From an uncultured Muribaculaceae bacterium (GTDB taxonomy: Bacteria; Bacteroidota; Bacteroidia; Bacteroidales; Muribaculaceae), in contig CAJUAR010000009.1 of the NCBI GenBank assembly GCA_910584495.1, positions 1-55,782 of the forward strand: 55,782 bases of DNA, given 5' to 3'. Under the pieces are notes generated by a model. That model made no database searches and was not told where the DNA came from. It saw only the letters and a list, made by a program, of their open reading frames with translations. Shown here piece after piece: positions 8,865-17,534 of the stretch. Position 1 is the stretch's first letter; each line of letters begins with the position of its first letter. Position numbers and translations under genes: made by a program.

Positions 8865-9859
8865 CAATGCTCATGCGCCCCCTCGCTACCCTCGCTGCTT
8901 TGAGCTGTGCCGCTATTGTGGCTGCGCAAGCTCCCGAACTTCGTTTCAACGACGAGGGCGAATTCAAGATTGTGCAGTTCACCGACAATCATTATAAGAA
9001 AGGTAAGAAAGCGTCGCTGACTACAATTGAAGCCATGAACGCCGTGCTCGATGCCGAGCAGCCCGACCTGGTTGTCTTCACCGGCGACCTCGTCTACGAC
9101 AAGGATGTGGCCGAAGAGGTCGATTCAGCTCTGGTCCCGGTTCTGAGCCGAGGCTTGCCTTTTGCTTTTGTCTTCGGCAACCACGATACGGAATTCGACC
9201 TTGGCTACTCTGAAATCTACGACATTCTGCAGGCTAAGCCCGGATCGGTGATGCTGCCTCGCATCCATACTGAAAGCCCCGACTATTGTATTGATATTCT
9301 CGACGGCGACAGCATTTCGGCTGTGCTCTATTGTCTTGATTCGCATCGAACAACGAAGGTGAAAGATGCCGGAAAATACGACTGGCTCAAATTGACTCAG
9401 ATTCAATGGTACAAGGAGCAGTCCGACCGCTACACCAGCTTTAACGGCGGCAAGCCTATGCCGGCGCTTATGTTTTTCCACATCCCCCTGCCTGAGATTG
9501 ACTATGCTCATGCCGACGGTAAGTCGTTTATCCTCGGCACCAAGGGCGAGGACGTTTGCTCACCCAAGCTCAATTCAGGCATGTTTGCCGCGGTCAAGGA
9601 AAAAGGCGATGTGCGTGGCATATTCTTCGGGCACGACCACGACAACGACTATATTGCAAACTACTATGGCGTTGTGTTGGGGTATGGCCGTTATACCGGT
9701 GGCAACACCGTCTATAACCACATAGGCACCAATGGCGGACGTGTCATTGTGCTTCACCGAAACGGTGACCTCGAAACATGGATACGTCTACGTACCGGCG
9801 AGGTTATCAATCCCTATAGCACAGCTAAAAAGAAGAAAAATAGGTTTCTAAGTTTTTAA
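8861..9859 (+). CDS. exported calcineurin-like metallophosphoesterase
   Basis: A 332-residue protein with an N-terminal hydrophobic leader (residues 5-22, ending IVAAQ) and the ordered metal-binding motifs of the calcineurin superfamily: TDNH (about 40), GDLVYD (about 74), GNHDTEFD (about 106), FFHIP (about 206) and FGHDHDND (about 256). The Asp, His and Asn residues of these blocks coordinate a two-metal centre in known family members. The leader suggests it works outside the cytoplasm on a phosphoester; the substrate is unknown. It is the last gene of the tubulin-like operon and overlaps the SUMF1-fold gene by four bases. Related proteins are often annotated as purple-acid-phosphatase-like. 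Confidence 0.85.
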   Translation: MTMLMRPLATLAALSCAAIVAAQAPELRFNDEGEFKIVQFTDNHYKKGKKASLTTIEAMNAVLDAEQPDLVVFTGDLVYDKDVAEEVDSALVPVLSRGLPFAFVFGNHDTEFDLGYSEIYDILQAKPGSVMLPRIHTESPDYCIDILDGDSISAVLYCLDSHRTTKVKDAGKYDWLKLTQIQWYKEQSDRYTSFNGGKPMPALMFFHIPLPEIDYAHADGKSFILGTKGEDVCSPKLNSGMFAAVKEKGDVRGIFFGHDHDNDYIANYYGVVLGYGRYTGGNTVYNHIGTNGGRVIVLHRNGDLETWIRLRTGEVINPYSTAKKKKNRFLSF

Positions 9860-9879
9860 TGATAGTGTGGAAACTCCTC

Positions 9880-9917
9880 AAAAAACGCGCACCCCGGGAA
9901 CTGCATCCCGGGGTGCG
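9880..9917 (-). terminator. rho-independent terminator of the ECF sigma gene
   Basis: A perfect 11-bp stem (9888-9898 with 9907-9917, loop of 8) is followed on the minus strand by six T (9885 down to 9880). On the plus strand no T-run follows, so the upstream operon is not clearly terminated by it. Confidence 0.7.
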
Positions 9918-9938
9918 TCGCTTGTGTGATGATGACTT

Positions 9939-10442
9939 TTATTTATAGTCGCTGAAGCGTTCCTGGAGGCGGCGGCGAGCAACGAAGATGCGGCTTTTGA
10001 CGGTGCCTAATGGAAGATTCATCTTTTCGGCGATTTCGTTGTATTTGTAGCCTTGAACGTGCATTGTGAAAGGCAGGCGGTATTCCTCGGGAAATTCGTC
10101 GATGGCCTTTGTAATCTCGGCGACGGCATAACTGTCTTCGGGCGATTCGGCTGCGCAGTCCTGACTCAAGTTGAGCAGGTAGAGGTTATCGGTAGTATCG
10201 ACAACTGTGGCCGAGCGCACGCCGCGGCGGTAGTTGTTGATGAAGATGTTGCGCATGATGGTGAACACCCAACCTTTGAAATTCGTTCCCTCTGCATATT
10301 TCTCTTCGTTGTCGAGCACCTTGAGCATGGTGTCCTGCAGGAGATCATAGGCATCGTCGCGATTGTTGGTCAGCATATACGCGAAATTGAGGAGGTTGGC
10401 CTGAAGTGCCATAAGGTTTGTTTGAAAAGTGGTAGATGCCAT
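9939..10442 (-). CDS. ECF-type RNA polymerase sigma factor
   Basis: A 167-residue sigma-70-family protein of the extracytoplasmic-function class. Region 2 is visible at about residues 20-75 (AYDLLQDTMLKVLDN, then FKGWVFTIMRNIFINNYRR). Region 4 is at about 110-165 (LPFTMHVQGYKYNEIAEKMN, then GTVKSRIFVARRRLQERF), the helix-turn-helix that reads the -35 element. There is no region 3, as expected for ECF factors. No anti-sigma gene lies beside it, unlike FecI/FecR pairs, so control must come from elsewhere. It is transcribed away from the outer-membrane barrel gene at 10768. Confidence 0.95.
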   Translation of the reverse strand: MASTTFQTNLMALQANLLNFAYMLTNNRDDAYDLLQDTMLKVLDNEEKYAEGTNFKGWVFTIMRNIFINNYRRGVRSATVVDTTDNLYLLNLSQDCAAESPEDSYAVAEITKAIDEFPEEYRLPFTMHVQGYKYNEIAEKMNLPLGTVKSRIFVARRRLQERFSDYK

Positions 10443-10767
10443 AAGTGTGATGTATTTGAGTGTTTAATATTTTCGTGTTCATGTGTCGTTCATATGTTTC
10501 GACAATTCAAAATTACGGAGAATTTAGCCATTACAAGTATTTTAAAGTTAATAGATGTTAATGCATCAAATTTTCCTAAGTGAACTTTATAAAACGCTGA
10601 TATATAATTAGATAAATGTGCAGCAGATTGTTACACAATTGTTACATTGCTGCAACGCAACGATGAACGACACCGAAATGTAACATGTTTGTGTTGTCGC
10701 TGGCGGTCTGCAGGTGTAATCTTTTATAGGTTGGCTGTGTCATATAGATGTATCAATAGAAAGATCA
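10443..10767. other. divergent intergenic region with repeat cluster
   Basis: This 325-base stretch separates the ECF sigma gene from the barrel gene. Besides the sigma promoter it contains ATTGTTACA twice (10627-10635 and 10638-10646, spaced 11 bases) and an inverted TGTAACAT (10679-10686). The direct pair is flanked by the inverted repeat GCAGCA / TGCTGC (10620-10625 and 10648-10653). The arrangement looks like an operator; no coding region is seen. Confidence 0.45.
10508..10536 (-). promoter_or_regulatory. promoter of the ECF sigma gene
   Basis: On the minus strand a TTG (10536-10534) is followed after 18 bases by TAATTTTG (10515-10508), matching the Bacteroidetes primary-sigma promoter. 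Transcription would start near 10500, giving a leader of about 60 bases. Confidence 0.55.
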
Positions 10768-13278
10768 ATGGTAAAATTTCACAGATTAGCGGGAATACTA
10801 ATCCTTGCGTTTTTATTCCTCTTTCCGAGCTCTGCCGCATGGGGGGCACTCTATAGCGTTAAACTTGCCGTAACAGACACACAGTCCGACCCGGAGGCCT
10901 ACGCCACGGTTCGTATCTTTGCCGCTGACGACAGCGTCAAAGCCCTGAAGTACGGCACCACCGATATCGATGGCCGTTTTAATGCCGATCTGGCCGATGC
11001 CGGCCGGTTTAAAGTCTATGTCGATGCGACCGGTAAGAAGCAGTGGACTAAGGAGTTTGAACTTACCGCAGCCAAACCGTCGGTCGACTTTGGAACAATC
11101 GCCCTCGACGACAATGCCACAGTGCTCAACGAAGTGACTGTCACAACGCTACGCCCCCTCATCAAGCACGAAATAGACCGCATTACCTACGACGTTGGTG
11201 CCGACACCGAGGCCCCGACCTCGACATTGAGCGAAACACTGCCCAAAGTGCCCATGGTAACTGTCGATGCCGATGGCACGATACGTGTCAAAGGCGACAC
11301 CAATTTCCGTATCTACAAAAACGGACGACCAAATTCGTCGTACAGCAATAATGCAAAAGAATTGTTCAAGTCTATTCCGGCCTCTTCAATCAAAAAAATC
11401 GAAGTAATCACAGACCCGGGCTCACGCGAGGATGCCGAGGGCGGGGGGCTGATTCTAAACATCGTCACCGACAGCAAATTGTCGATGGCAGGAGTGATGG
11501 GCACCGTCACTCAGCGTTTGTCGCTACCAGACATGCGCGAATCAACAGGTGCCTACCTCACAACACAGCTTGGAAAAGTTACTCTTTCGGGAAACGGCTC
11601 GTTGAGCTATGCTCCCAAAACGAAGCACAACCGCAGCGAGGGTGAGATTGTGACAACCTATGACAAGGGCATTACGTCGCGCACCTCCAGCGAGAGCCGC
11701 AGCAAGTCAAGCTTTGGCTATTGGGGCCTCGAAGGCTCGTGGGAACCCGACACTCTCAATCTCATCACTCTTGAGGTGAGCCAGTGGATTCCCGGCAACC
11801 ACCGTCCCGACCGGTCTAGCACCACATCGCTCACCAACGAAGAAGGTGAGGTGGTGCAGCAGTACAGCTCTTCTTATGGCGACAACTATAAACGCTCGTC
11901 GTTCTACCTCGACGGGGCTGTGAACTATCAGCGTCTGACACGCCGCAAGGACGAGACAATTACACTGAGCTATAACTTCTCGGTAAACAACAGCAAGAAC
12001 GACTACGATACACGCTACTACGACCTTGTCAATTGGACAATGCCATACGAAACATACGGACAGCAAAGCCATCGTAGTTTTGGCGAGCACACCATCCAGC
12101 TCGACTGGAGCCGTCCTTATGGCAAATGCAAGCTTGATGTAGGCTCGAAAGTGATTATTCGCCGTAACAAGTCGGATTCGAGGATGTTCTACGATGAAGA
12201 GCAAGTGACAAAGGACAAGTTCCTGCATCGAACAACAGTGGCAGCCGTCTATGCCGACTGGCGGCTGGGCCTTGCCAAGTGGAATTTCCGTGCAGGTGTG
12301 CGCTATGAGTACACCTATCTGGCCGCGCATTTTCTGGACCGCGAAGGCTATGGTGAAGCCGACGAACGCGACGATTTCAGCTCGCGCCTCAACGACATTG
12401 TGCCAAATGCCGCAGTGATGTATAACTTCAACGATAATAACCAGCTGAAACTTAGCTACCGCCGCAATATACGACGTCCGGGCATCAACGCCCTCGATCC
12501 TCAGGTGACTTATCTGCCACAGAGCGTGACTTTAGGCAATCCCGACCTGAAGAGTGCCACTATCGATCGTCTCGAACTGGCCTATGAACACATGGGCACC
12601 GTCAATCTCGATGCGTCGCTGTGGGCCTCCATGTCGGACGATGGGTTTGTGAGTGTGTCATGGCTCGGCGACGACGGCCTGACGGTCTATAACACCCAGG
12701 CTAACGTAGGCAGAACGCGCACGGCAGGTTTCTCTTCGTGGCTCGGATGGCGTGGCAAGAAAACACGCATTAATTTCGGTTTCAACATTGGCTATGACCA
12801 CTATAAACAGCCTTCGCCCGATGGCGCGGGACACGACATAACTTTGAGCCGTGGAGGTTGGTGGACAAATCCATACTTCTACGGAACTCAAACTCTTCCA
12901 TGGAAACTCAACCTCAGCCTCAGCGGCAGCTATTGGAGCGGTGGCGTCAGCTCGGTATATTCAAAGTCGAAGAACCGTTTTGTAGATACATTCTACTATT
13001 CGCTGACATTGTCGCGCTCTTTCCTGAAGGAGGACCGTCTGACGGTACGTGTGTCGGCAACCAAACCATTCGGGCCGAATAGAACGCTCTATAAAGATTA
13101 TACAGAGCAACCGGGAATGACCTCCTGGAGCTCGCAGAGCTACTACGGACGGCAGAATGTTGCATTTGCGGTGAGCTATCGTTTTGGTTCGCTGCGTGCG
13201 ATGGTCAAGAAAACCAAGACCAAAATCAGCAACGATGATGTGAGCAGCAGCCGTGGCGGCGAGGGCGCACAGCAGTGA
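10768..13278 (+). CDS. outer-membrane beta-barrel protein (TonB-receptor-like)
   Basis: An 836-residue protein with a signal peptide (about 1-26), a carboxypeptidase-regulatory-like beta-sandwich (about 27-115) and a plug-like segment (about 120-230; TLSETLPKVPMVTVDADGTI, then IPASSIKKIEVITDPG and GGGLILNIVT). A long run of aromatic-flanked amphipathic strands then forms an outer-membrane barrel. This order fits the family of outer-membrane barrel proteins that resemble TonB-dependent receptors. No TonB box is obvious. The cargo is unknown: no SusD-type lipoprotein or degradative enzyme lies alongside. The end is Ser/Gly-rich and the gene closes at a bidirectional terminator. Confidence 0.85.
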   Translation: MVKFHRLAGILILAFLFLFPSSAAWGALYSVKLAVTDTQSDPEAYATVRIFAADDSVKALKYGTTDIDGRFNADLADAGRFKVYVDATGKKQWTKEFELTAAKPSVDFGTIALDDNATVLNEVTVTTLRPLIKHEIDRITYDVGADTEAPTSTLSETLPKVPMVTVDADGTIRVKGDTNFRIYKNGRPNSSYSNNAKELFKSIPASSIKKIEVITDPGSREDAEGGGLILNIVTDSKLSMAGVMGTVTQRLSLPDMRESTGAYLTTQLGKVTLSGNGSLSYAPKTKHNRSEGEIVTTYDKGITSRTSSESRSKSSFGYWGLEGSWEPDTLNLITLEVSQWIPGNHRPDRSSTTSLTNEEGEVVQQYSSSYGDNYKRSSFYLDGAVNYQRLTRRKDETITLSYNFSVNNSKNDYDTRYYDLVNWTMPYETYGQQSHRSFGEHTIQLDWSRPYGKCKLDVGSKVIIRRNKSDSRMFYDEEQVTKDKFLHRTTVAAVYADWRLGLAKWNFRAGVRYEYTYLAAHFLDREGYGEADERDDFSSRLNDIVPNAAVMYNFNDNNQLKLSYRRNIRRPGINALDPQVTYLPQSVTLGNPDLKSATIDRLELAYEHMGTVNLDASLWASMSDDGFVSVSWLGDDGLTVYNTQANVGRTRTAGFSSWLGWRGKKTRINFGFNIGYDHYKQPSPDGAGHDITLSRGGWWTNPYFYGTQTLPWKLNLSLSGSYWSGGVSSVYSKSKNRFVDTFYYSLTLSRSFLKEDRLTVRVSATKPFGPNRTLYKDYTEQPGMTSWSSQSYYGRQNVAFAVSYRFGSLRAMVKKTKTKISNDDVSSSRGGEGAQQ

Positions 13279-13289
13279 TAGTTTGCTAC

Positions 13290-13323
13290 AAAAAAGCCAC
13301 ATTCATGCGAATGTGGCTTTTTT
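13290..13323. terminator. bidirectional terminator between convergent genes
   Basis: The hairpin GCCACATTC-ATGC-GAATGTGGC (13296-13317) is flanked by six A on the left and six T on the right, so it can end transcription from both the barrel gene (plus) and the gene ending at 13343 (minus). Confidence 0.85.
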
Positions 13324-13342
13324 AATTGATTTGACAGGATGA

Positions 13343-15022
13343 TTAGCGAACCATCACTTTCTGTACGTTTGCGCCCTGGCGGCGGATGTAGAGGCCGTTT
13401 TCGGGGTTGGCAACACGAACACCCTGCAGGTTGAAGTACTCAACGGGAGCGTTGGCATCGGCTTCGATACCGGCAACGCCTGTCGACGCCTTGTAGTTGG
13501 TGACGTAGAGCGAGGGAGCGTTGTCGTAGATGGTAACTACAACGGTGATGTCGTAGGTTCCGGCTTCTACGCTTTCGAGAGTGTAGTTGTTGCGGAAGCT
13601 GAGTTCAATTCCGTCGGCTACGCCTGTGAAGTTTTCCTTGGCAGCGGGCGAAGCTTCGGCGAGAACAACGTTTTCAATGGTAACGACGCTGTTGACCAGT
13701 CCGGTGTTGATGTCGGCGGCAGCCACAACCTTGGCTTCGAAAGTACCGGCGCTTGCTTCGGGGATAGTGGCACCTGTGATTTCGGGAGTTACGTCGTTGA
13801 AGAGTTCATAAGTACCTTCGAGACCTGCGGGGATAACGTCGCCCACCTTGAGAGTGTTGGCACCGTAAATCTGGATGAAATCGCCGGCTTCGTCGCAAAC
13901 GAATACGTTTCTGTTGAATACCCAGCCAACAGTCAGGGCATAGTCAGCGATGAATTTGGTCTTGTTTGCAAGAGCGATTGTTTCCTTAACCGACTTCACG
14001 TGAACAGCTTCGGGTTCAACGGGGTCGCCACCTTGCTGGGCTTCGCCTTTGAAAAGCTGAAGAGCGATGAATGTCTCGGCATTGTCGGAGGTTACAAGTT
14101 CCCATTTGCCATTATATTCCTTGGCGGTGATGAAAGCGCCTTCGCGACCGGTGTTGCTGATTTTAACATCGTTGCCGGTGAATTCGAGGTTCCAATAGCA
14201 GTTGGCTTCTTCGGCGGTGTCATAGTAGTTGAATGCGCCGAAATGGCTTGCGTCCATACCGATGAATTTGCCGTTGCTGTCCTTCATTGTATAGCCCTTG
14301 CCGGCTACATTTGCGAAAGTCACGAGGTTTGCGGCATCGGTTGTGAAGCTGTTGTCGGCAACGGTGACGGCCTCAACCTTCCAGTAGCCAAAAGAACCAC
14401 CGCCGGTGTAGACAGTAGCAACACCCTGGCCGGGAACATAGAGAGCATAGGTGCCGTCAGACACTGAATTGGCAAGAGTAACCTTCACACCATCGGAAGG
14501 AGTGGGGTCCACAGGCTCTTCGGTCGAACCGCCTTCTGTGTCAGAGAACACCATTTTGGTAATCTGGGCGTTGTACTTGTTGGTTACTGTCAGGCGATAG
14601 GTAGTGCCGGCAGCTTGATTGGCTTCGGGAATATCGAATTTGAAATCAGCACCTTTGGCATCGAGCTTTACGGCTTCGCCAATGTTTGTGCCGTTTGCGC
14701 TGAGTTGTACCATTACAGCCACCGACGCGCTCGAGCCTGTTGTGAGGGTAAACGATTTGGTTGCCTGGGGAACAGTGAATTCAACGTAGGCACCTTCGAA
14801 TTTCTTGCCGGAAACCATAAGGTAGTTTGCCCCTTGGTAGCCTGTGCCTTTGCAGCAGTAGAAAGTGAAATTGACACCGTCGATAGAAGCTGTTGTCAGT
14901 TCTTCTGTCTCAGCGGCCGGAAGCTGGTCGACGGCTGCGCTGAAGTCGACAGTGATGTCGGCAGCCGATGCCATGGTGAATGCCATGAAGCATGCTGCAA
15001 ATGAAAGTAAAAGTTTTTTCAT
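13343..15022 (-). CDS. exported protein with C-terminal sorting-like tail
   Basis: A 559-residue exported protein; the signal peptide is residues 1 to about 20 (ends TMASAA). The body is beta-rich, with an N-terminal segment of about 150 residues and a middle segment, then an OB-fold-like block around residues 340-440 (VGWVFNRNVFVCDEAGDF). The last ~30 residues (EYFNLQGVRVANPENGLYI, then a basic end) have the form seen at the end of many Bacteroidales surface or secreted proteins, a tail related to type IX sorting signals. No enzymatic motif is visible. It follows the exported nuclease-fold gene by 21 bases on the same strand, so the two form an operon. Confidence 0.75.
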   Translation of the reverse strand: MKKLLLSFAACFMAFTMASAADITVDFSAAVDQLPAAETEELTTASIDGVNFTFYCCKGTGYQGANYLMVSGKKFEGAYVEFTVPQATKSFTLTTGSSASVAVMVQLSANGTNIGEAVKLDAKGADFKFDIPEANQAAGTTYRLTVTNKYNAQITKMVFSDTEGGSTEEPVDPTPSDGVKVTLANSVSDGTYALYVPGQGVATVYTGGGSFGYWKVEAVTVADNSFTTDAANLVTFANVAGKGYTMKDSNGKFIGMDASHFGAFNYYDTAEEANCYWNLEFTGNDVKISNTGREGAFITAKEYNGKWELVTSDNAETFIALQLFKGEAQQGGDPVEPEAVHVKSVKETIALANKTKFIADYALTVGWVFNRNVFVCDEAGDFIQIYGANTLKVGDVIPAGLEGTYELFNDVTPEITGATIPEASAGTFEAKVVAAADINTGLVNSVVTIENVVLAEASPAAKENFTGVADGIELSFRNNYTLESVEAGTYDITVVVTIYDNAPSLYVTNYKASTGVAGIEADANAPVEYFNLQGVRVANPENGLYIRRQGANVQKVMVR

Positions 15023-15043
15023 ATATGTTGTTATTAAAGTTGG

Positions 15044-16090
15044 TTATTTCTTTGCGGGAACATAGCGGCGGAGGAACACTTCGGTGGGGAAGTGGTCGGA
15101 ATAACCGCCGAGGTAGCTGCCGGCCGAATATGTGCGTTTGGGATAGCCCACGCGGTTGCCTTCGGTGTCTTTGAGAAAGTCGAAATTGAGCACTTTGGCT
15201 TCGAAAAATTGCCAACGGGTATCAGGGCCGTCGACGAGGTTGCCCGACACAATAATCTGGTCGAAAAGATTCCACGAGCTTTTGTAGGCAAGCGTGCCTA
15301 TGCCGTCGTCGAGCTTCTTCCACCAGGGGTTGAAGAAGCCGTGGGCTTCAAGACCCTTTGCATCTTTCTTGGCTCCGAGCACCACAGCACATGATTTATC
15401 CATTGGGTCGTCGTTAAGGTCGCCCATGATGATTACGCCCATTGCAGGGTCGACAGCCCAAAGAGAATCGGCAATGTGACGGCACAGTTCGGCTGCTGCA
15501 ACGCGGTTGGGCTCGCTGCGCTCCTGGCCTCCCAGGCGCGAGGGCCAGTGGTTGACGATAACAGCTATGCGCTGGCCCAGCAGGCTGCCCACAACGCACA
15601 TCTGGTCGCGGGTGCGGAAGGGCACTGCAGTGAGTCGGTGGTTGGTGACGTTTTCAAGTTTGAAATAGCGGGGATTGTAGAGCAGCCCCACATCCACGCC
15701 GCGGGCATCGGGCGAATCGTGGTGCACCACTTTGAGGTTCCACGCCTTGAGTTCGGGCTGGTTGACAACGTCTTCCATCACCGAGCGGTTCTCGATTTCG
15801 CTCACTCCTATAAGGGCCGGACCATAGGGTGTGGTCTTGGTGGCAAATTTTGAGATGGCAAATGCCAGATTGTGGATTTTCTCCTTGTATTTTCGCGAAT
15901 CCCACTGACGGGGGCCTCCCGGTGTAAACTCAAGGTCGCGCCCTTCGGGGTTGTTGGGGATGGTGTCGAAAAGGTTCTCCCAGTTATAGAAAGCGATGCC
16001 GGCAACTTGAACTTTGCGCGAAGAGTTCTGCGCCGAAGCCGTCGATACGAGCATAATCGCAAGTGTGGCAAGAAGAAAAATTTTTTTCAT
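15044..16090 (-). CDS. exported endonuclease/exonuclease/phosphatase-fold protein
   Basis: A 348-residue protein with a signal peptide (1-20, ending STASAQ) and the motifs of the EEP (DNase I-like) superfamily in order: FYNWENLFDT near the start of the mature protein, GVSEIENRSV with the metal-binding Glu, VIVNHWPSR with a catalytic His, IIMGDLNDDP with Asp/Asn, and GYSDHFPTEVF with the final Asp-His pair. The fold hydrolyses phosphodiesters of nucleic acids or lipids. Export suggests scavenging of extracellular DNA or a phosphoester, but the substrate cannot be read here. It is the first gene of a two-gene operon. Confidence 0.9.
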   Translation of the reverse strand: MKKIFLLATLAIMLVSTASAQNSSRKVQVAGIAFYNWENLFDTIPNNPEGRDLEFTPGGPRQWDSRKYKEKIHNLAFAISKFATKTTPYGPALIGVSEIENRSVMEDVVNQPELKAWNLKVVHHDSPDARGVDVGLLYNPRYFKLENVTNHRLTAVPFRTRDQMCVVGSLLGQRIAVIVNHWPSRLGGQERSEPNRVAAAELCRHIADSLWAVDPAMGVIIMGDLNDDPMDKSCAVVLGAKKDAKGLEAHGFFNPWWKKLDDGIGTLAYKSSWNLFDQIIVSGNLVDGPDTRWQFFEAKVLNFDFLKDTEGNRVGYPKRTYSAGSYLGGYSDHFPTEVFLRRYVPAKK

Positions 16091-16123
16091 GTCTGAGCCT
16101 GTGGTGTGTTAGTATGGTGTGTG

Positions 16124-16155
16124 CAAAGATAATGTTTTATTTCCAAATGCACAAA
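16124..16155 (-). promoter_or_regulatory. promoter of the exported nuclease operon
   Basis: On the minus strand TTTG (16155-16152), 20 bases, then TATCTTTG (16131-16124) gives an almost ideal Bacteroidetes promoter. The start site would be near 16117, about 27 bases before the ATG. Confidence 0.7.
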
Positions 16156-16331
16156 GTAATTTTCATTGCCTTTTCTGCTTGTATGCATATATTCAGCATA
16201 ACTATACTTCAAGTCTCTAATTTATGCCGATATAATGGCGAGTACCGGCATGAAGATCTTTCTCAAATTTATTCCAAAGTTAAACTAAGTTAAATTTGAT
16301 ATTACTGTGGAGTATGATTAAAATTATTTAT

Positions 16332-16339
16332 TAGTTTTG
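16332..16339 (+). promoter_or_regulatory. candidate -7 box
   Basis: TAGTTTTG fits TAnnTTTG and lies 16 bases before the ATG at 16356, so the leader would be about 10 bases. No good -33 element is visible. Confidence 0.4.
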
Positions 16340-16355
16340 CAAAAAAACAGTTATT

Positions 16356-17126
16356 ATGAAACGTATTGTGCTATTGTCTATTGTAATGTTTGTGCTATTA
16401 GGTGCCAAAGCGCAGCAATCTGCCTCAGAACCTATTCTTGAGGATGGGAAGGCTTGGAAATGGCAGCATGTGTCGGCTTTTGGGGAAGACGAAAATTATG
16501 TTTTCATGGTTAAGGTAATAGGCGACACTGTTATCGAGGGACGAAAATGCAAGCTGATGGAATCGTCAACAATCATGTACATGAGTGAATTGAACAATAA
16601 TCATGTATTTGCAGCTTGTGAGGAAGATGGAAAGATATATGAATATATTAAACAGTACAATTTTTTTTATCCGGTACTCGACATGAGCTTGAGAGCCGGA
16701 GACAAAGTGTCTATTCTTGATATGAGTGGAGCTCCGATGGATGATGCGTTTAATAGAGTTATTTGTGAGGACTATATAGAAGTATTTGGCAAGACGAGAA
16801 GAAGATTGCAGCTTAGTAGACGAAACGATGATGATGATGTAGACCCGAAATTGTATTGGGTCGAAGGCATCGGGTTCAACAATGATCTATCAAGGTTGAC
16901 GGATTATCCTGTTCCCGGTGGTTGGTATCGCTATGAGATGCTCGAATGTTACAAAGACGGTGAGTTGATTTTCACACGCGAAGATTTTGATGCGGAACCT
17001 TGCTCGGTGACTGATGTGTTGGTAGAACCGGAGCAAATGAGCATCTACGACCTCAAGGGCATAAAGCACGACCGGCCGGTCAAAGGCTTGAACATCATCA
17101 ACGGAAAAATGACCTTCTGCCGATAA
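16356..17126 (+). CDS. exported protein with short sorting-like tail
   Basis: A 256-residue protein with a signal peptide (1-20, ending GAKAQ). The middle has alternating beta strands with aromatic residues (AWKWQHVSAFGEDENYVF and similar) and no motif I can name. The end (MSIYDLKGIKHDRPVKGLNI, then a short basic stretch) resembles the C-terminal tail of the protein at 13343-15022, which suggests surface or secreted placement. Base composition is more AT-rich than the housekeeping genes that follow. It is a single-gene unit closed by the terminator at 17409-17449. Confidence 0.7.
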   Translation: MKRIVLLSIVMFVLLGAKAQQSASEPILEDGKAWKWQHVSAFGEDENYVFMVKVIGDTVIEGRKCKLMESSTIMYMSELNNNHVFAACEEDGKIYEYIKQYNFFYPVLDMSLRAGDKVSILDMSGAPMDDAFNRVICEDYIEVFGKTRRRLQLSRRNDDDDVDPKLYWVEGIGFNNDLSRLTDYPVPGGWYRYEMLECYKDGELIFTREDFDAEPCSVTDVLVEPEQMSIYDLKGIKHDRPVKGLNIINGKMTFCR

Positions 17127-17408
17127 GAATCTTTTGGCTGATGAGTTTGTCCGTCAGGCGTAGGAAAACGAGCGTAAACCCCTGCGGCCTCTCGTCAATC
17201 CACAATCTTCGCAACAAGCCGCGGAGCGTGCGCTGTTGCGATTGGCGGTAGCCTGAGACGCGAGCTTTTGCTATCGCCTTCCGAGACTGCGCACACTCCG
17301 TGGCTTGTCTCGAAGTTGGTGTAGCTTTTGTATCCTACAGCTACGCAGTAGGTTGTAGGCACATTGCGCCTCCGGCGCTTAACGCACCACTAATGATTTG
17401 AAATATAA

Positions 17409-17449
17409 ATGTCGATGGCCGGAAGCTTGTCCGGGCATCGACATTTTTT
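17409..17449 (+). terminator. rho-independent terminator
   Basis: TGTCGATGGCCGG (17410-17422) pairs with CCGGGCATCGACA (17431-17443) with one mismatch and is followed by six T. It ends the transcript coming from 16356. Confidence 0.75.
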
Positions 17450-17502
17450 GATATGTTTGCAAGAAGAATTATTCAAACTGCAAATCGGGTGCTTGCTAAA
17501 AG

Positions 17503-17534
17503 TTTGGTCATGTTGAATAAACATCGTAAATTTG
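17503..17534 (+). promoter_or_regulatory. nadA promoter
   Basis: TTTG (17503-17506), 20 bases, TAAATTTG (17527-17534): a textbook Bacteroidetes promoter. The expected start near 17541 gives a leader of about 11 bases before the ATG at 17552. Confidence 0.7.
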
